Shown: piece by piece, positions 1 through 6,866 of the stretch | How the letters are laid out: each line of letters opens with the position of its first letter | How positions within the stretch are numbered: the stretch's first letter is position 1 | Source: Candidatus Desantisbacteria bacterium CG2_30_40_21 | GTDB taxonomy: Bacteria > UBA9089 > CG2-30-40-21 | Assembly: GCA_001873945.1 (NCBI GenBank) | Contig: MNYI01000143.1 | Coordinates: 1 to 19,704, forward strand | Reading direction: 5' to 3' | DNA: 19,704 bases | Notes under the pieces: model-generated | Database searches by the model: none | What the model was told of the DNA's origin: nothing | Seen by the model: only the letters and a program-made list of their open reading frames with translations | Position numbers and translations under genes: made by a program

Positions 1-29
1 GTCTTCATGCCTTTGTGGTGAGTAGTTAC
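1..29 (-). repeat. Dispersed repeat, TAACTACTCACCAC family, left-edge copy
   Basis: Read on the minus strand this contains TAACTACTCACCACAAAG followed by a GGCATGAAGAC-like tail. The stretch at 19424-19450 on the plus strand starts with the same 14 bases and continues with a similar purine-rich tail. The two copies point outward from the gene cluster. The repeat may continue beyond the left window edge. Confidence 0.6.
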
Positions 30-86
30 AATCCAACAGCAATTCTCATTATGGTAAAATGGATAAGGGGGAGATATGGAGATTAA

Positions 87-120
87 TCGGTAGGACAGGC
101 AGGAATGCCTGTCCTACCGA
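87..120. repeat. Perfect 15-bp inverted repeat (REP-like hairpin)
   Basis: The arms at 87-101 and 106-120 are exact reverse complements around a 4-base loop (GGAA); the core is GGTAGGACAGGCA. It has the form of small dispersed palindromes that occur in many copies per genome. A similar but different palindrome sits inside murF at 19124-19143. No T-tract follows on either side, so a simple terminator role is not supported. Confidence 0.8.
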
Positions 121-202
121 CAATTCTGTTGATAATCGACACCATCTCCTCTATTCCCTTATTCCCCTTTGAACATAAGTTTTGCTATAATAAGAATTGC
201 TG

Positions 203-1168
203 CTAATCCAATCCATACTTCTTTAACTTCCAATAAAGAGAAGACCGTCCAATACCCAGTGCTGCCGCTGTTTTTTGTTTATTACCATTATTTAATATAA
301 GCACCTTTTTGATAGCCTCTTTTTCCATAGTATCAAGGGGTATTTCATCAGAGAAGTCCAACCATGATGGTGAATTCAAGGTCTCATCTGGTTTGGGAAC
401 AACAATATCAGGTATGGTAAGAGCTATTTCATCAGGTGTAATAACATCATTTGTTGCCTTCATGACAGCCCGATAGATGATATTCTTAAACTCTCTCACA
501 TTTCCGGGCCAATCATAATTTTGGAGCTTCTTAATACTATTAGTATTTATATGGGTGATGTTTTTATCAAATTGAGCATTTGCCTGATGAAGAAAAAATT
601 CAGCTAATACAGGAATATCATCTTTTCGCTCTCTTAATAAAGGAAGGTGTATTCGAAACAGGGAAAGTCGATAATAGAGATCCTCGCGAAATGTCTCTTC
701 TTCAATGCCCTGTCGCAAGTTTTTATTTGTAGCAGCGATTATTCTGATATCAATCTTAATTGGTTTTTCACCCCCAACCCGCGTAATCACATTATCCTCT
801 AAAACCCGTAACAACTTAGCTTGCAGAAACATTTCCATATCTCCAATCTCATCAAACAGGATTGTTCCTCCTTGAGCCATTTCTATCTTCCCTTTTCTTG
901 TTTTATGAGCTGAGGTAAAAGCCCCCTTCTCATGCCCAAACAACTCACTTTCTGCCAATTCATGGGGTATAGCAGCACAGTTAATTGCTATAAATGTTTT
1001 ATTAACTCTGTCACTGCGGCTATGAATGGCTTTTGCCACAAGTTCCTTGCCTGTTCCTGTTTCTCCCTGAATGAGGACAGGGACATTTATATTTGCTGCC
1101 AATTCTATAGCCTGATAAATCTCACGCATCTGATGTGAATCTCCAATCATTCCATAAAAACCTTGCAT
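203..1168 (-). CDS. Sigma-54-dependent transcriptional activator lacking an N-terminal sensor domain
   Basis: This 321-residue protein is a bacterial enhancer-binding AAA+ ATPase that remodels sigma-54 RNA polymerase at -24/-12 promoters. Walker A GETGTGKE is at residues 35-42, Walker B GTILFDEIGD at 101-110, arginine-finger region FREDLYYRL near 160-168, and sensor II WPGNVREF at 220-227. A Fis-type helix-turn-helix fills about residues 295-320. The AAA+ domain begins almost at residue 1, and the preceding gene ends 15 bases upstream, so there is no room for a receiver or PAS domain; the layout resembles PspF. The sigma-54 contact loop reads GAFTSA (82-87) instead of the usual GAFTGA. AAGGAG overlapping the stop of the preceding gene supports the ATG start. 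Its targets are unknown; the adjacent pilus and polysaccharide genes are an inference only. Confidence 0.93.
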   Translation of the reverse strand: MQGFYGMIGDSHQMREIYQAIELAANINVPVLIQGETGTGKELVAKAIHSRSDRVNKTFIAINCAAIPHELAESELFGHEKGAFTSAHKTRKGKIEMAQGGTILFDEIGDMEMFLQAKLLRVLEDNVITRVGGEKPIKIDIRIIAATNKNLRQGIEEETFREDLYYRLSLFRIHLPLLRERKDDIPVLAEFFLHQANAQFDKNITHINTNSIKKLQNYDWPGNVREFKNIIYRAVMKATNDVITPDEIALTIPDIVVPKPDETLNSPSWLDFSDEIPLDTMEKEAIKKVLILNNGNKQKTAAALGIGRSSLYWKLKKYGLD

Positions 1169-1183
1169 TTTATCCAGACTCCT

Positions 1184-2272
1184 TCACAGATACTCCTGCA
1201 TCCCCTGTTGTTTCAATTTATCAACAATCTTTTTGACATCCTCTGTTTTTCCCTTTGGGCAGATCATAAGGGCATCAAGGGTATCTACAATAACCATATC
1301 ATGGACACCAAGGAGGGTAATCAGTCTTCCGGTCGTTGAGTATATGATGTTTTTTCTGCTCTCAATATCTACGAATTCTGCCCCATTGACTACATTTTCA
1401 TTACTATCCTCTGGAATAATTTCCTCCATTGATCCCCATGAACCAATATCATACCAAGGGAATATCCCCTCAACAACTACAACGGTTTTTGATCTTTCCA
1501 TGACCCCAAAGTCAATAGAGGTAATCTCTTCCGGGGGCAATGATTCAAAAACTTCTCTGGTAATCATATCAACCACTTTTTCATCCCCATCTTTGAGGGC
1601 AGTCTGTATTTTCATCAAGCCAGCATAGAGATGTGGCATATACTTGGCAATCTCATCAAGCATTACTTGTGCCTTAGCAATAAATGTCCCTGAATTCCAC
1701 AGATATTCCCCTGATTCTACATATTTTTTGGCTATCTCAAGTGCTGGTTTTTCTACAAATCGTTGTACTCCAAATATTCGGATCTCTTGAACATTGATAA
1801 GATTCCCTTGTTGAATATATCCATATCCAGTGGCAGGATAAGAAGGTTTAATGCCAACAAGACAAATATTGTCATGAATTGTTGCATAATCTATTGCCCG
1901 CAGGAGATGTTGACGATAGAGTTCTCCATCATGGTAATAATGGTCAGCCGTTTCAAGCAAGACAACTGCCTCTGTGTCCTGATGCAGCAGGTGAATCATG
2001 CTTAAGCCAATACATGGGGCAGTATTTCTGGCAACAGGTTCAAGAATAAATCCAATATCAGGCATTTCCTGACGGATATGTTCATAAAGATGATTGCCTG
2101 TGGCAACATAAAACTTATCCCTTTCAATGATAGGGATCAATCTGTCCACGGTCTCCTGAATCATAGATTTATGTCCGGTAATGTGCAGGCATTGTTTTGG
2201 AATAGACTGACGGCTCACAGGCCAAAACCTTGTTCCGCTTCCACCAGCCATGATAACTGCATATACAGCCAT
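1184..2272 (-). CDS. manC: Mannose-1-phosphate guanylyltransferase
   Basis: This 362-residue enzyme should join GTP and mannose-1-phosphate to give GDP-mannose in the cytoplasm, a precursor of polysaccharide and lipopolysaccharide sugars. The nucleotidyltransferase signature GGSGTRFWPVSR..PKQ is at residues 10-27. ADH at 109-111, TGYGYI at 148-153, FVEKP at 172-176 and WNSGTF at 192-197 match the family. The length fits the short form without the C-terminal isomerase domain of bifunctional ManC/AlgA. The start is ATG with AAAGGAG eight bases upstream. It lies 100 bases after the HD-GYP gene and 15 bases before the sigma-54 activator, with whose ribosome binding site its stop overlaps, so those two genes are probably cotranslated. 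Another hexose-1-phosphate nucleotidyltransferase specificity is possible but less likely. Confidence 0.9.
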   Translation of the reverse strand: MAVYAVIMAGGSGTRFWPVSRQSIPKQCLHITGHKSMIQETVDRLIPIIERDKFYVATGNHLYEHIRQEMPDIGFILEPVARNTAPCIGLSMIHLLHQDTEAVVLLETADHYYHDGELYRQHLLRAIDYATIHDNICLVGIKPSYPATGYGYIQQGNLINVQEIRIFGVQRFVEKPALEIAKKYVESGEYLWNSGTFIAKAQVMLDEIAKYMPHLYAGLMKIQTALKDGDEKVVDMITREVFESLPPEEITSIDFGVMERSKTVVVVEGIFPWYDIGSWGSMEEIIPEDSNENVVNGAEFVDIESRKNIIYSTTGRLITLLGVHDMVIVDTLDALMICPKGKTEDVKKIVDKLKQQGMQEYL

Positions 2273-2291
2273 TGTTTATTCTCCTTTAGAA

Positions 2292-2386
2292 AGTTGATGA
2301 GTTGATAAGTTGAATAGTTGATGAGTTGAAGGAACACAACTTCATAATTTATAAATATTCCCCATCAACCCATCAACCTCTTAACC
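2292..2386. repeat. Octamer tandem repeat AGTTGATG x5 with inverted octamers
   Basis: Positions 2292-2331 are five consecutive 8-base units (AGTTGATG, AGTTGATA, AGTTGAAT, AGTTGATG, AGTTGAAG). At 2363-2386 three units of the opposite orientation follow (CATCAACC, CATCAACC, TCTTAACC). The two blocks could pair across the gap. The inverted block runs into the HD-GYP gene, whose TGA stop (2373-2375) lies within it. The stretch fills most of the 100-base gap before manC. Confidence 0.8.
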
Positions 2387-4271
2387 ACCCGATAAAGGCA
2401 TCAACCACATCAGGATTATACATTGTTCCAGAGTTTCGCTCCAATTCCATGATGGATTCTTCGCCAGTCATTGCTTTTCTATAGGGTCTATCAGATATCA
2501 GAGCATCATAGGAGGAAGCCACGCAGATTATTTCAGCTATTTTGTTTGTCTGCCCCGGATGGTAGCCTTGACCATCTCTTCTTTCATGATGTAAAAAGAC
2601 CCCATTTATAATCTCATCGCTGAGGTCAACCCCGGATAGAATATCTTTTCCAATAGTTGTATGCTTTTTGATTATCTCAAACTCTTCCATGCTAAGCCTT
2701 CCTGATTTTTGCAGGATTGCATCTGTAATGCCATATCTACCAATATCATGTAAAATGGCAGCCATTCGAACAGACTCTATTTCTGTAGGTGTAAAGCCAA
2801 GCCTTCTGGCTATTGCCACAGCATACCTTGTTACCCTTTCCACATGACCTGCCATATATTTATCTTTTGCCTCAATATTAACAATTAATGCCTCAACAAT
2901 ACTCAAAACGAATTGTATCTTTGTACCATATGCCAGGGTATTTTCTATAGCAATTATCAGGTCGCTACGAATTTCATCAAAAACATCTACAGCATAATCG
3001 TTTTCATTCTCTCCAATAAATAATATTCCAATCATTTTATCCTTGTTAATAAGTGGTAAAGACATGGTTGCCTTCAATAATTCAAAATCATTCTCTATTG
3101 CCTCCCCTGTATATTCAAATTTAGGGTTCAGCCTCAGTCCTTCTCTTACCAATACCTTTTTTTCACTTCTCATCCAGGGAATAATCCCTTTATTCTCCTT
3201 AAGTTTTATCTTTCTTTTTTCCTCTTGAGTAAACCCTATGGAAAAATCCAGATAATATTCATCCATTTCGCTGCAAGTAAGAATAATCGTCAGGTTTTGC
3301 AGTTTCATTACGGTTGCCACGGTTTGCATTGAGTCCAATAATGTTTTCCAAGCAAAGGTAGCTGGTATTTTAATCTCTATCATATCAGGAGAATCACCCC
3401 TTTCAATGATGTCCCTGAAGGTATGACTCTCTATTATCCGCTGAATTCCATTGGTCAGAAGATAAAATATTATTCCGGCAAGACAAACCCAAATCATGGT
3501 AGCCAACCATGACTGATGACAAAATAGATAAATAAGGATTAAAAATATGCCTGCAATAATACCATTGGTCAGGGATAAAATATGCTGCCGTTTTATATAT
3601 ATCTCGAATTCTATTAATTTATATTTAATCACAACAATAGCTATAAACAAACTAAATACGCTAAGGCTTATATGACCAAGGGGATACAAGGGAATTCCAT
3701 AAACAGATAGCGAATCTATGATCCCGGACACAATGCCCACGCAGGTAATACCAAACATCCATTGAAGTCGTCTCTTTTCTTGAACAACAGCTATCCTTAG
3801 TCTCTTCCAGAGAAGATACAAACTGCCAACAAAACAGAACCCGAACAGGATACTATACAGATAATAAAAACTTCCAGCCCTTGGTTGATAAAAAGATTGT
3901 TCATAAGAAACATGATCAATTATTTCTCCTGAGATATTGATTATCAAAAGCACGCCAGATAGAATATACATTAAATACTTAAAAACATTCCACAATTTAT
4001 CATGGTTTTGGATTAAGGCGCAAATGAATTGAAGATAAAATGAGGGGATAAATAAGCATCCAACGAAAAAAACCTGAATCCAGAGCATGGCTGCCGTATC
4101 CGTGTCAGAAAAGTGTAAAATCACTATGCCAATCATCCAGATGGTTGTTGTTGTGGCAAGTAATGAAAAGGAGCGGGAAACATTGTTTGATTTTTTTGCC
4201 AACAAGGCAAAAGAAATGAGTACTAAATTGGTAACAATGGTAACAATAGAAAGAAAACTGAAAAGGATCAT
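2373..4271 (-). CDS. 7TM-GAF-HD-GYP domain protein, probable cyclic-di-GMP phosphodiesterase
   Basis: About 632 residues from the chosen start. The first ~285 residues contain roughly eight hydrophobic segments resembling the 7TM sensor region found in some histidine kinases. A GAF-like domain follows (about 300-440) and then an HD-GYP domain (about 450-632). Catalytic HD is in HDIGRYGI (508-511 begins the motif), HHER is at about 561-564, and SYDALISDRPYR matches the family. The GYP motif is altered to GYHPG, and the Lys after HDIG is Arg. The role would be hydrolysing cyclic-di-GMP at the inner membrane in response to an unknown signal. The frame can extend to a TTG at 4298, but those extra bases resemble intergenic repeat sequence, and the protein from the ATG at 4271 starts directly with a membrane segment. 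Neither start has a clear ribosome binding site. Confidence 0.88.
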   Translation of the reverse strand: MILFSFLSIVTIVTNLVLISFALLAKKSNNVSRSFSLLATTTTIWMIGIVILHFSDTDTAAMLWIQVFFVGCLFIPSFYLQFICALIQNHDKLWNVFKYLMYILSGVLLIINISGEIIDHVSYEQSFYQPRAGSFYYLYSILFGFCFVGSLYLLWKRLRIAVVQEKRRLQWMFGITCVGIVSGIIDSLSVYGIPLYPLGHISLSVFSLFIAIVVIKYKLIEFEIYIKRQHILSLTNGIIAGIFLILIYLFCHQSWLATMIWVCLAGIIFYLLTNGIQRIIESHTFRDIIERGDSPDMIEIKIPATFAWKTLLDSMQTVATVMKLQNLTIILTCSEMDEYYLDFSIGFTQEEKRKIKLKENKGIIPWMRSEKKVLVREGLRLNPKFEYTGEAIENDFELLKATMSLPLINKDKMIGILFIGENENDYAVDVFDEIRSDLIIAIENTLAYGTKIQFVLSIVEALIVNIEAKDKYMAGHVERVTRYAVAIARRLGFTPTEIESVRMAAILHDIGRYGITDAILQKSGRLSMEEFEIIKKHTTIGKDILSGVDLSDEIINGVFLHHERRDGQGYHPGQTNKIAEIICVASSYDALISDRPYRKAMTGEESIMELERNSGTMYNPDVVDAFIGWLRG

Positions 4272-4366
4272 AATAAATGAGCGTTCAGCAGTCAGCAAAA
4301 ACTATAACATCAAGACGAATGAAATGTTCCTGCAATTTACGCTTTCCTCCTTAGGGACATGGGGGA
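4272..4366. other. Intergenic leader of the HD-GYP gene
   Basis: This gap between the pilT stop and the HD-GYP start has an orphan strong ribosome-binding-site-like AAGGAGG (minus strand, 4346-4352) that is too far from the gene start to serve it. A 16-codon TTG-initiated frame (4285-4335) lies 10 bases after it, but nothing else supports it as a gene. The bases 4281-4297 read CTGACTGCTGAACGC on the minus strand and look like low-complexity intergenic sequence. Confidence 0.4.
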
Positions 4367-4385
4367 GGCTATAAGACTTATAGCC
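4367..4385. repeat. Inverted repeat at the pilT stop codon
   Basis: GGCTATAAG at 4367-4375 and CTTATAGCC at 4377-4385 are exact reverse complements with one base between them, giving an 8-base-pair hairpin with a 3-base loop. It includes the TAA stop of pilT (4378-4380). No T-run follows on the minus strand, so a terminator is not supported. It could be an operator or an mRNA 3' stabiliser. Confidence 0.6.
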
Positions 4386-5481
4386 CATAGCTTTCGCCGC
4401 CAGCATAAATACCCCTGACATTTAACCTGAATTCTTCTGGATTTGAGGAGGCATCCAGGGCATCTTCAAAGCTGATAATTCCATTCTGGTAAAAGGATAT
4501 TAAGGATTGATTAAAGGTTTGCATGCCATAAAATTTACCACTGGATATTACTGAGGAGATTTGAACGGTTTTCCCTTCTTCAACTAATTTTCGTACCAAT
4601 GGGGTTACAGTTAGTATCTCTACCCCGGGCACACGACCCAACCCATCAGACCTGGGTACCAATCTTAAGGAAATAACACCCTTTAGCACCAGAGCCAATT
4701 GCATTCTTACCTGTTGGTGTTGATATGGGGGATAAAAATTGACTATTCTCTCTATGGTTTGACTGGCATCAATAGTGTGCATGGTTGATAGAACCAGATG
4801 TCCTGTCTCTGCAGCAGATAGGGCAGCAGAAAGACTTTCTATATCACGCATTTCACCAATCATCACTACATCTGGATTCTGTCTTACTACATGTCGCAAG
4901 GCATCGGCAAAGGTATGGGTATCCATCTCTACCTCTCTTTGCTCAATAATTGCTTCTCTGTCTCGATGCAGGAACTCTATAGGGTCCTCAACAGTGATTA
5001 TATGGCATCTTTTGGAAGAATTGATATGGTCAATCATTGCAGCTAAGGTCGTTGATTTGCCGCTTCCTGTTGCTCCAGTAACAATAATTAATCCCCTGGG
5101 AATATTAGCTAAATCCTTGACTATCTGCGGTAAATATAATTCTTCAAACGAGGGTATATCAAAGGGTATTCTTCTAAAAACAAGGGCTATAGAATTTCTC
5201 TGATAAAATACATTTGCCCTGAATCGTCCAATTCCTGAGGCAGAATAAGATAAATCTAATTCAAACTGTTTTTCGAACTTTTCCTTTTGTTCTTCAGTCA
5301 TTATTGAAAAAGCCAATTCTGATATTTCTGTTGGAGAGAGTCGATCATAAAAATCTCCATCATCTTTTTCCATATAGGTTAGCCTTCCATCTACCCTTAA
5401 TATAGGAGTGCTCCCGACCTTCAGATACATATCCGAGGACTGTCTTTTTACCATTTCAATTAAAAAATCATTAATTTGCAT
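4378..5481 (-). CDS. pilT: Type IV pilus twitching motility ATPase PilT
   Basis: This 367-residue cytoplasmic hexameric ATPase is expected to drive pilus retraction for twitching motility. An N-terminal PAS-like domain is followed by Walker A GATGSGKS at 136-143, the Asp box EDPIEF near 165-170, Walker B DVVMIGEMRD at 204-213 and the His box GHLVLSTMHT at 227-236. The C-terminal LVRKLVEEGKT region corresponds to the AIRNLIRE element important for retraction. Length and motifs fit PilT better than PilB, which is much longer; the PilU paralogue is the main alternative. The start is ATG with AAGGA 11 bases upstream. It lies 103 bases downstream of ftsZ in the same direction, with no other pilus genes in the window. 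Confidence 0.93.
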   Translation of the reverse strand: MQINDFLIEMVKRQSSDMYLKVGSTPILRVDGRLTYMEKDDGDFYDRLSPTEISELAFSIMTEEQKEKFEKQFELDLSYSASGIGRFRANVFYQRNSIALVFRRIPFDIPSFEELYLPQIVKDLANIPRGLIIVTGATGSGKSTTLAAMIDHINSSKRCHIITVEDPIEFLHRDREAIIEQREVEMDTHTFADALRHVVRQNPDVVMIGEMRDIESLSAALSAAETGHLVLSTMHTIDASQTIERIVNFYPPYQHQQVRMQLALVLKGVISLRLVPRSDGLGRVPGVEILTVTPLVRKLVEEGKTVQISSVISSGKFYGMQTFNQSLISFYQNGIISFEDALDASSNPEEFRLNVRGIYAGGESYGL

Positions 5482-5501
5482 CTCTTGTAATGTCCTTCTT
5501 C

Positions 5502-5514
5502 ATAACAGTGTTAT
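5502..5514. promoter_or_regulatory. Perfect 13-base palindrome upstream of pilT
   Basis: ATAACAGTGTTAT is a perfect inverted repeat of two 6-base arms around one central base, about 20 bases upstream of the pilT start. The heptamer AGTGTTA recurs 18 bases further on (5507-5513 and 5525-5531). The shape fits a dimeric repressor or activator site, but no known consensus was recognised and no promoter could be placed beside it. Confidence 0.35.
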
Positions 5515-5530
5515 ACTCCACTTGAGTGTT

Positions 5531-5556
5531 AACCACAAAGACACAAAGGCACAAAG
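5531..5556 (+). repeat. Dispersed AACCACAAAGACACAAAG repeat
   Basis: A short purine-rich unit reading AACCACAAAGACACAAAG then GCACAAAG occupies the gap between ftsZ and pilT. It is a variant of the CACCACGGAG units at 16628-16715 and 19432-19469. It shows internal periodicity of about 9 bases (CACAAAGA, CACAAAGG, CACAAAGA). No coding or terminator function is evident. Confidence 0.7.
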
Positions 5557-5584
5557 AATATATGCCCTCCATGAGTATCTATTC

Positions 5585-6739
5585 TTAATCCGCCTGTTTC
5601 CTCAAAAATGCAGGAACTTCCCATAAATCAGTATTATGAATATTTATCTTATTATCATATCCCATGGCATCAGCTCGTTCACCCTCATATTTCTTTCTTA
5701 CGCCAGACTTATAACTCTCAAAGTTAATGGTCTTGCCTGGAGTTATTACGGTTGGTACCTTTTCTATCTTGGCCATACCCTGTCCAAATCCTGTAGCAAT
5801 TACTGTAATATATATCTCTTTACCTATATTTTCAGTAGATACTGCTCCAAAGATAATGGTGGCATCCTTATCAGCCTTATCCGAGATAAAACTTGCAGCT
5901 TCATCCACTTCTGAGAGAAGCAGATCCGTACCGCCAGTGATATTAATAAGCAATCCTTTGGCACCCTCGATAGATGTTTCTTCTAATAGAGGGGATGAAA
6001 TCGCTTGTTGAGCTGCTTCCATTGCCCTGTTGTCTCCTGTTCCAATACCAATCCCCATCAAAGCATTACCCTTGGAGGACATAATGGCTCTAACATCAGC
6101 AAAATCAAGATTAATCAAACCGGGGATAACAATTAAATCAGAGATACCTTGAATGGCTTGCCGTAAAACATTATCAGCTACCTTAAATGCATCAACAATA
6201 GTTGTATTTTTATCCACTACTGAAAGCAGTTTTTGATTGGGGATAGTAATCAGTGTATCCACCTTTTCTACCAACTCATCCAATCCTGCACTTGCCTGCC
6301 TAAGTCGTTTTTGTCCTTCAAATAGGAATGGTTTTGTGACTACCCCTACGGTTAATGCCCCCATTTCTCTGGCTATTTCAGCTATTACCGGAGCTGCTCC
6401 GGTGCCACTTCCTCCTCCCATACCGGCAGTAATAAAGACCATGTCAGCGGTAGCCAATGCCTCAGCCAATGCCTGCCGATCCTCTTGAGCTGCTCTTTGA
6501 CCTATCTCTGGATTTGAACCAGCCCCAAGACCTCGCGTCAGCTTTGTTCCAATCTGAATCTTATAAGATACAGGGGAATTCTTTAATGCTTGAGCATCTG
6601 TATTCGTAACAATAAATTCCAGACAATTATTGTCGCTCCTGTTGGTAAACATTCCGTTTACTGCATTTGTCCCGCCGCCGCCAACACCAATTACCTTGAT
6701 TCGAGTATGAGCGGATATCTCATCTTCAAACTCAAACAT
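5585..6739 (-). CDS. ftsZ: Cell division GTPase FtsZ
   Basis: This 384-residue tubulin homologue polymerises at midcell into the Z ring that recruits the divisome. The GTP-binding loop GVGGGGTNAVN is at 18-28, the signature GMGGGSGTG at 106-114 (Ser replaces the usual first Thr of GGGTGTG), and the T7 catalytic loop NLDFADV at 210-216. A linker follows, and the protein ends in VPAFLRKQAD, the conserved C-terminal peptide that binds FtsA and other partners. An ATG with AAGGAGG five to eight bases upstream fixes the start. It lies 127 bases after ftsA in the usual order; that gap has no certain promoter. Confidence 0.98.
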   Translation of the reverse strand: MFEFEDEISAHTRIKVIGVGGGGTNAVNGMFTNRSDNNCLEFIVTNTDAQALKNSPVSYKIQIGTKLTRGLGAGSNPEIGQRAAQEDRQALAEALATADMVFITAGMGGGSGTGAAPVIAEIAREMGALTVGVVTKPFLFEGQKRLRQASAGLDELVEKVDTLITIPNQKLLSVVDKNTTIVDAFKVADNVLRQAIQGISDLIVIPGLINLDFADVRAIMSSKGNALMGIGIGTGDNRAMEAAQQAISSPLLEETSIEGAKGLLINITGGTDLLLSEVDEAASFISDKADKDATIIFGAVSTENIGKEIYITVIATGFGQGMAKIEKVPTVITPGKTINFESYKSGVRKKYEGERADAMGYDNKINIHNTDLWEVPAFLRKQAD

Positions 6740-6866
6740 AACCCCTCCTTAGTTAGAAAATAGACAAAAGAAATCTCCCCTTCCTTCTCTCTATTTTCCA
6801 CTCCCCTGTTTTTTATTTATATCAAATAGACTCCTAAGCCTATTTATTATCGCAGCAGTTATTTCC

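Larger units (their letters stand above)
1..202. other. Intergenic region downstream of the sigma-54 activator gene
   Basis: No convincing gene was seen here. The stretch lies downstream of the last gene on the minus strand. It holds a copy of the TAACTACTCACCAC repeat at its left edge (read on the minus strand) and a perfect 15-base-pair inverted repeat at 87-120. The remainder is AT-rich and unremarkable. The hairpin has no T-run on its minus-strand 3' side, so it is not a typical intrinsic terminator, although it could still stabilise the transcript 3' end. Confidence 0.6.

Noticed and set aside
87..120. Hairpin as an intrinsic terminator for the operon
   Set aside because: No T-run follows the stem on the minus strand.
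3494..3512. 7-bp inverted repeat TCATGGT/ACCATGA in the HD-GYP gene
   Set aside because: Short and coding; expected by chance in a window of this size.
4272..4298. TTG-initiated longer form of the HD-GYP protein
   Set aside because: The added nine residues come from CTGACTGCTGAACGC-type intergenic sequence with no ribosome binding site; the ATG at 4271 starts directly at the first membrane segment.
4285..4335. Possible 16-codon leader peptide (TTG start, minus strand) behind AAGGAGG
   Set aside because: A non-ATG start, very short length, no recognisable composition and no conservation evidence; the site could be a remnant.
4087..4374. Plus-strand open frame of 95 codons
   Set aside because: It lies antisense to the membrane region of the HD-GYP gene, has no domain or ribosome binding site, and reflects the coding strand's composition.
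4299..4377. Cyclic-di-GMP (GEMM) riboswitch upstream of the HD-GYP gene
   Set aside because: The conserved GEMM core sequences and paired stems could not be found in this short gap.
6387..6403. GC-rich 7-bp hairpin ACCGGAG/CTCCGGT in ftsZ
   Set aside because: It falls in codons for the conserved GAAPVIAE segment and is short enough to follow from codon choice.
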